Shown: positions 60,074-64,000 of the stretch, one piece after another | Position numbering within the stretch: the first letter of the stretch is position 1 | Layout of the letters: every line of letters begins with the position of its first letter | NCBI GenBank assembly: GCA_037443565.1 | Contig: JBBIOB010000002.1 | Span: 62,001 to 126,000 of the forward strand | Source of the DNA: Fervidifonticultor_A sp037443565 | Lineage (GTDB): Bacteria > Sysuimicrobiota > Sysuimicrobiia > Sysuimicrobiales > Humicultoraceae | DNA: 64,000 bases | Direction of reading: 5' to 3' | Position numbers and translations under genes: made by a program | Notes under the pieces: model-generated | Told to the model about the DNA's origin: nothing | What the model saw: only the letters and a program-made list of their open reading frames with translations | Database searches by the model: none

Positions 60074-60993
60074 CCGCGATCGGCACACGCGTGGCCGCCG
60101 CCGCGAGCCTCGTCCTCATGCTGGTGATGGTGGGGGTGGCCGCGACGTCGATCGCGGCCGCGCCTGTCGGGGGCGCCGTGCGAGGTCGGGTCCACAATGC
60201 GACGACCGGCGCGGCCGCACCCGGTGTGGACGTGCAGCTCGTGTTCATCGGTCCCCAGGGGACGGATCCCGTGGGCGCTACCCGCAGCGGCGCGGATGGG
60301 AGGTTTGGCTTTGGGGGGCTGCTGGACGGCCGCTACCTGCTCACTGCGCGATACCAGGGCATCTCGTATGCGGCGCACGCGGTCGTCAGCGGCGGTCCCG
60401 TTGAGGTTACGATCCAGGTTCACGATGCCGCGACCGAGGTGCCGCTGCGCGTGTCGCTGCTCGGGATTGCCGTGGAAGTCCGGCAGGGGTATGTGCGCGT
60501 TTCAGAAGTGGTTCACCTGCAGAATCCCACCCCTCGGACCTTCCTGGGGGAGGTCACCTTCCCGCTGCCGACTGGCGCGCGCTTCGTCGCCTTTGCCGAC
60601 GGGTTTCACCAGCCCCGGTTTGCCGACGGGCGGATCGGCGACCGCCTCATCGTGCGGCCCGGCAGCCACCAGCTCGCCTACATGTACTCGATCGGCGGCT
60701 CGGGGGAGGTGGGGCTCAACCGGCGGCTCGGACTGCCCGTGGACCGGCTCGAGCTGTTTGTCACGGCGCCCGCCGAGGCGCGATCGCCCCGCCTGCAGGC
60801 GCTTCCGTCCGTGACGAACGAAGGCCAGACCTACACGCGCGCCTCCGGCCGGGCCCTGGCCGCGGGCGACCTCGACCTTGTGGTCCTGGGCGTCCCCGGC
60901 ACCCGCCAGTGGCTGGCTCCTGCTGCAGCGGGCGCACTGGCTGCCGTGCTGATCGCCGGCCTGGTGTGGGCCGTGGCGAAGTCCTCTCCGTAG
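60070..60993 (+). CDS. Carboxypeptidase-regulatory-like domain membrane protein
   Basis: 307 residues: signal peptide or anchor (about 8-30), a CarboxypepD_reg-like beta sandwich (GGAVRGRVHNATTGAAAPGV, SGADGRFGFGGLLDGRYLLT), a second beta domain (YVRVSEVVHLQNPTPRTFLG) and a C-terminal transmembrane helix (AAAGALAAVLIAGLVWAVAK). It likely sits on the outer face of the membrane within the ccm operon; perhaps an accessory to cytochrome assembly, inferred from position only. Confidence 0.7.
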   Translation: MTAIGTRVAAAASLVLMLVMVGVAATSIAAAPVGGAVRGRVHNATTGAAAPGVDVQLVFIGPQGTDPVGATRSGADGRFGFGGLLDGRYLLTARYQGISYAAHAVVSGGPVEVTIQVHDAATEVPLRVSLLGIAVEVRQGYVRVSEVVHLQNPTPRTFLGEVTFPLPTGARFVAFADGFHQPRFADGRIGDRLIVRPGSHQLAYMYSIGGSGEVGLNRRLGLPVDRLELFVTAPAEARSPRLQALPSVTNEGQTYTRASGRALAAGDLDLVVLGVPGTRQWLAPAAAGALAAVLIAGLVWAVAKSSP

Positions 60994-61050
60994 ATCGGCC
61001 GGCGCGGGGAGGAGTTGCTGGCGGCGCGCAGAACCCATACGCGGATCGAA

Positions 61051-61956
61051 ATGTCCCGCATGCCGCACAGCTGCCGCACGGCTCTCGTTCTCGTGTCGCT
61101 TGCGATGCTCGCCGCCGGTTGCCAGCCGACCGTGGGGGTCGGCGGGACGGCCGCGAGCGCGGGCGCGGGATTGGCGCAGGCGCCGCCGCCGCCGCCACTC
61201 GCGCCGATGAGCCCCCGGCCCTCGGCCGAGCGAGGCCGCGCCATCTACGAGCGCGCGTGCTGGCCCTGCCACGGCAACGAGGGGTTTGGCGATGGTCCGG
61301 CGGCCGCCGGACTGATGGCGCCCCACAAGAACCCGATGACCGACTTCTTCGGCCTCTTTGGGATCCACGCGCGGGGCGAAGACCTTCCGTCCCGGCCCGC
61401 GAACTTCCACAACCGCATCGCGCAGCGGCAGGCTTCGCCGTTCTCGCAGTTCGAGACCATCAAGCTCGGCCGGCCGCATACCGCCATGCCGGCGTTCGGT
61501 CCCAAAGCCGCCTACGGTGCGAACCGGGGGTTTCCGACGCTCACCGGCGCGCAGATCTGGGACGTGCTCTTCTACACGAAGACGTTTGCCACCACGCCGG
61601 CGGAGGTTGCCCGGGGCCGCGAGATCTACCAGACGCGTCAGGTGGACATCGGCGGCGGCCGGAGCGCCACCTGCGCCGCCTGCCACGGCGCGTCCGGCGA
61701 CGGCCGTGGCGGCGCGCTCAGTGCTGAGATGGCCGCCCGCGTGTGGGGATGGGTCAGCCGGGATGCCCCGGGGATCTTCACGAACGTCAACGTGACGCTC
61801 CAGCGCAAGCCGGAGGAGATGTACCAGGCCATCTGGAACGGCCGGCGGCTCATGCCCGCCTACCGGGGGAAGCTCAGCGAAGACGAGGTCTGGTCGGTGG
61901 TGGACTACCTCTGGACACTGGCCTACGACTACCGGCCGGCGCGGGGCCAAGAGTAG
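61051..61956 (+). CDS. Di-heme cytochrome c lipoprotein
   Basis: 301 residues. A lipobox LAMLAAGC gives a lipid-anchored extracytoplasmic protein after a Pro/Ala-rich linker. Two heme c sites: ERACWPCHGNEGFGDG and TCAACHGASGDGRGG (CxxCH each), with candidate Met ligands in HTAMPAFG and GRRLMPAYRGKLSEDEV. Likely electron acceptor of the Rieske/cytochrome b proteins that follow and a client of the ccm system upstream. Start MSRMPHSC chosen; a TTG 12 codons upstream is the alternative. Confidence 0.88.
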   Translation: MSRMPHSCRTALVLVSLAMLAAGCQPTVGVGGTAASAGAGLAQAPPPPPLAPMSPRPSAERGRAIYERACWPCHGNEGFGDGPAAAGLMAPHKNPMTDFFGLFGIHARGEDLPSRPANFHNRIAQRQASPFSQFETIKLGRPHTAMPAFGPKAAYGANRGFPTLTGAQIWDVLFYTKTFATTPAEVARGREIYQTRQVDIGGGRSATCAACHGASGDGRGGALSAEMAARVWGWVSRDAPGIFTNVNVTLQRKPEEMYQAIWNGRRLMPAYRGKLSEDEVWSVVDYLWTLAYDYRPARGQE

Positions 61957-61964
61957 GGACGCCG

Positions 61965-62627
61965 ATGGCGCGGGATCCGGGCCTCGACCGCCGCAGGTTC
62001 TTGAAGCTGATGGCCGGGCTGCCGCTCGTGGGCGGTCTGCTGGCGGTGGGGTCGCCCCTGCTGCGCTACCTCAAGCCCAACGTGGATCCGTTTGCGATCA
62101 TCACGCCCACGGCCCGGGACGTCGTCACGGGAGAGCCGGTCGTGGCCGCCACGGTGGCCGACCTGGACCAGCCGTGGGCGTTCCGCTATTTCGTCTTCAC
62201 CCAGCGATACCCCCAGTACACGCCGGAGGGGTTCAAGACACAGGCGGTGCCGGGCGTGGTGATCCGTCTGCCGCACAAGATCCGGCTGCCGTGGGCGTGG
62301 GTGCCCGCCATGGGCGAAACGCTGGAGTTCACCGAGAGCGAGGTCATAGCCTTCTCGCGGATCTGCCCGCACCTGGGGTGCATCTACAACTACGTGCCGG
62401 AGTGGCGCGAGGTGACCTCGGGCTACGGCGGCTACACGCCGCCGCCGGAGAGGCGGCACGCTCTGATGGCCTGTCCGTGCCACCTCAGCATCTACGATCC
62501 GGCCGATCCCGAGATGCCAGGGCGGGTGCTCTCGGGGCCGGCGCCGCGGCCGCCGCGGACGTTCTTCTACCAGATTCGGGATGGGCAGATCCTGATCCGG
62601 TTCGTCGAACCGGGTGGCATCGCCTGA
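61965..62627 (+). CDS. Rieske iron-sulfur protein
   Basis: 220 residues with a Tat-like anchor (DRRRFLKLMAGLPLVGG). The [2Fe-2S] ligands are in ICPHLGCIYNY and ACPCHLSIYDP (C-x-H-x-x-C, C-x-x-H). The segment between the two boxes is about 30 residues, longer than usual. Subunit of a quinol-oxidising bc-type complex; followed after 4 nt by cytochrome b. Confidence 0.93.
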   Translation: MARDPGLDRRRFLKLMAGLPLVGGLLAVGSPLLRYLKPNVDPFAIITPTARDVVTGEPVVAATVADLDQPWAFRYFVFTQRYPQYTPEGFKTQAVPGVVIRLPHKIRLPWAWVPAMGETLEFTESEVIAFSRICPHLGCIYNYVPEWREVTSGYGGYTPPPERRHALMACPCHLSIYDPADPEMPGRVLSGPAPRPPRTFFYQIRDGQILIRFVEPGGIA

Positions 62628-62631
62628 GCCG

Positions 62632-63795
62632 ATGGGGACCCTGCTGGCCAATCTCCAGGAGTGGTACCGCGACCGCCGCGCGAAGCTCGACCTGTTCGAC
62701 GAGACCACGGTCGGCCAGCAGGCCAATCCGCTCTACCTGCTGGGCCCAATGCTGTACTTCTTCTGGATCGTGACCGTGGCGAGCGGCATCATCCTGATGT
62801 TCTGGTACGAGCCCACCCCCGAGGGCGCGTACAACTCGATCCTGCGGATTCAGCACGAGATTCCGCTGGGCTGGCTGTGGCGCGGCATCCACAAGTACGC
62901 GGCCGACGGCCTCATCTTGGCGATCATCCTACGCATCTACCGCATGTACTTCCTGGGGGAGTACAAGAAGCCCGGCGAGCTGACGTGGATCTGGGCGTTC
63001 GTCGGCCTGATCCTGGCCATGATCTCCGGCATCACCGGGTATCTCCTGATCTGGAATCAGCGGGCGTTCTGGGCCGCGAAGACGGTGCTCACCGTGCCGG
63101 TCTTCTTCGACGAGCTTACCGCCAAGATCCCGATCATCGGCGAGCAGTTCCAGATCGGCTCGATGATCGCCTATCTCTTCCTGGGAGGCCCCGCGGTCGG
63201 CGCCGCGACGCTCACGCGCTTCTACGCGCTCCACTTCGGCATCTCGATCGTCCTGCTGATCCTGGCCGAGGTCTTCTTCTTCCGAACTCGGCGGCGGCGC
63301 CTGAACATGTCGCTCGCGCCCATCCTTCTGTTCACTGCCATGCTCGTCATCACCAGCTATGTCCTCCCGGCCGAGCTGGGGCGGCGCGCCGACCCGACCC
63401 GGACGCCGCTGCCGATCCTCTCCGACTGGTACTTCCTGGCGCTGTACCAGTACGTGAAGTACACGCCGCCGCTGTGGGCCGGGCTGGGTCCCGGTCTGCT
63501 GATCGGCTTCGGCATGCTGATCCCGTTCCTCGACCGGACCAGGGGGCGGCGGCCCACCGAGCGTCCGTTCTTCTTCGTGGTCGGCGTGCTGGCGCTCGTC
63601 TACTTCCTGGTCTTCACCGCGCTGATCATGTTCAACATCGCGGTCATCGAGCGCGAGCCGCCGCTGGTCCTGCTCACGACCGTTCTCGTGCTATCTGCCG
63701 GGCTGGCCTGGGAGCTCCGGTACCGTCGCCGCCAGGCGCAGGCGGCCGCGGCCGAGCCACCGCGCCGGCCGGCGGGCGCGGGCGCCCACGGATAG
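62632..63795 (+). CDS. Cytochrome b (b6/subunit IV-type fused) lacking both heme bH ligands
   Basis: 387 residues, about eight membrane helices covering the cytochrome b N- and C-terminal domains. By b6 alignment, the heme bL histidines are kept: H87 in WRGIHKYAADG and H201 in FYALHFGIS. The heme bH partners 14 and 15 residues later are replaced: R101 (IILRIYRMYF) and F216 (LAEVFFF). The Qo-site PEWY motif is SDWY (264-267). EYKKPGELTWIWAF and the Rieske-facing loop otherwise look normal. It should bind one heme b at most in the standard sites. A GTG at 62614 is an alternative start. Confidence 0.88.
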   Translation: MGTLLANLQEWYRDRRAKLDLFDETTVGQQANPLYLLGPMLYFFWIVTVASGIILMFWYEPTPEGAYNSILRIQHEIPLGWLWRGIHKYAADGLILAIILRIYRMYFLGEYKKPGELTWIWAFVGLILAMISGITGYLLIWNQRAFWAAKTVLTVPVFFDELTAKIPIIGEQFQIGSMIAYLFLGGPAVGAATLTRFYALHFGISIVLLILAEVFFFRTRRRRLNMSLAPILLFTAMLVITSYVLPAELGRRADPTRTPLPILSDWYFLALYQYVKYTPPLWAGLGPGLLIGFGMLIPFLDRTRGRRPTERPFFFVVGVLALVYFLVFTALIMFNIAVIEREPPLVLLTTVLVLSAGLAWELRYRRRQAQAAAAEPPRRPAGAGAHG

Positions 63796-63801
63796 TCGGC
63801 C

Positions 63802-64000
63802 GTGCGGCTGGTGGCGTCGTGGGTGATGTTCGGCGCGGCCGTCGCGTCGTTCTCGAAGCTGTGGGTCGGGGTGCGCAGCGCGCTGGAGGGCGATCGGCTG
63901 TACAGCCCCCCCGAGGCACTCCTGTGGATCGCGCTCTTCCTCGGCAGCATGGGGTACCTGGCGTTCGTCATCTATGCGGCCGACCGCGATGCGGGCCGCA
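63802..64000 (+). CDS. Membrane protein of the cytochrome b cluster (3' partial)
   Basis: Open from GTG 63802 to the window end (66 residues seen). Two hydrophobic segments (VASWVMFGAAVASFSKLWVG and WIALFLGSMGYLAFVIYAA) with a short loop. Six nt after cytochrome b, so likely part of the same operon. Not identified. Confidence 0.55.
   Translation, partial: MRLVASWVMFGAAVASFSKLWVGVRSALEGDRLYSPPEALLWIALFLGSMGYLAFVIYAADRDAGR

Overview
The window is GC-rich, gene-dense bacterial chromosome, mostly short operons with 4-nt ATGA/GTGA stop-start overlaps and GGAGG-type ribosome binding sites. The gene set suggests a deep-branching, Gram-positive-related (Terrabacteria-like) aerobic lineage: mutS2, polX, a yebC / ruvCAB / DUF2905 / spoIID / queA / tgt / yajC order, a BshB1-type deacetylase, a full System I cytochrome c maturation operon and a Rieske/cytochrome b cluster. 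A candidate phylum such as CSP1-3 (Sysuimicrobiota) would fit, but this is inference and no marker here proves it.

Layout. 1-13 kb: the 3' end of a fused sugar-dehydrogenase/membrane protein, then a housekeeping block (pheS-pheT-cvpA-polX-alkyladenine glycosylase-phosphatase-superfamily enzyme-mutS2-tyrS) and an M20 amidohydrolase. 13.1-17.8 kb: a 4.7 kb integrative element in the 3' end of tRNA-Ile(GAU), bounded by a perfect 65-bp direct repeat. It carries a prim-pol replication protein, an excisionase-like protein, zinc-finger orphans, a repeat-rich origin-like stretch and only the N-terminal stub of a tyrosine recombinase. 17.8-20.4 kb: gene debris (PIN fragment, CAP-domain fragment, frameshifted histidine kinase) and small orphans.

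20.5-34.8 kb: accessory genes. These include an mhqO/mhqD-like ring-cleavage pair coupled to a half-cyclase fused to an unknown domain, two MFS transporters, a large HExxHxxGxxH metallopeptidase, a thioesterase, an internally deleted SDR, tRNA-Ala(CGC), a VapBC pair beside an N-terminally truncated HD-GYP sensor, and a zincin-like protein fused to a zinc-ribbon protein. 34.8-43.2 kb: proBA (minus strand), a caspase-like protein, a class A penicillin-binding protein, yebC and a second VapBC pair.

43.2-53.5 kb: ruvCAB, spoIID, queA, glutamate dehydrogenase, tgt, yajC, an HD phosphohydrolase, a GT2 glycosyltransferase and a BshB1-like deacetylase. 53.5-64 kb: a BshC-sized protein runs into ccmABCDEF plus small accessory ORFs, then a di-heme cytochrome c lipoprotein, a Rieske protein and cytochrome b. 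The ccm genes would mature the c-type cytochrome that follows.

The most striking observations are: (i) a cytochrome b that keeps both heme bL histidines but has Arg and Phe where both heme bH ligands should be; (ii) the defective tRNA-Ile element with end-proximal 18-bp repeats and iteron-like DNA; (iii) a nucleotidyl cyclase half-domain fused to an unrecognised domain; (iv) a degenerate GlcNAc-1-P transferase-like membrane domain fused to a sugar-dehydrogenase beta-propeller.
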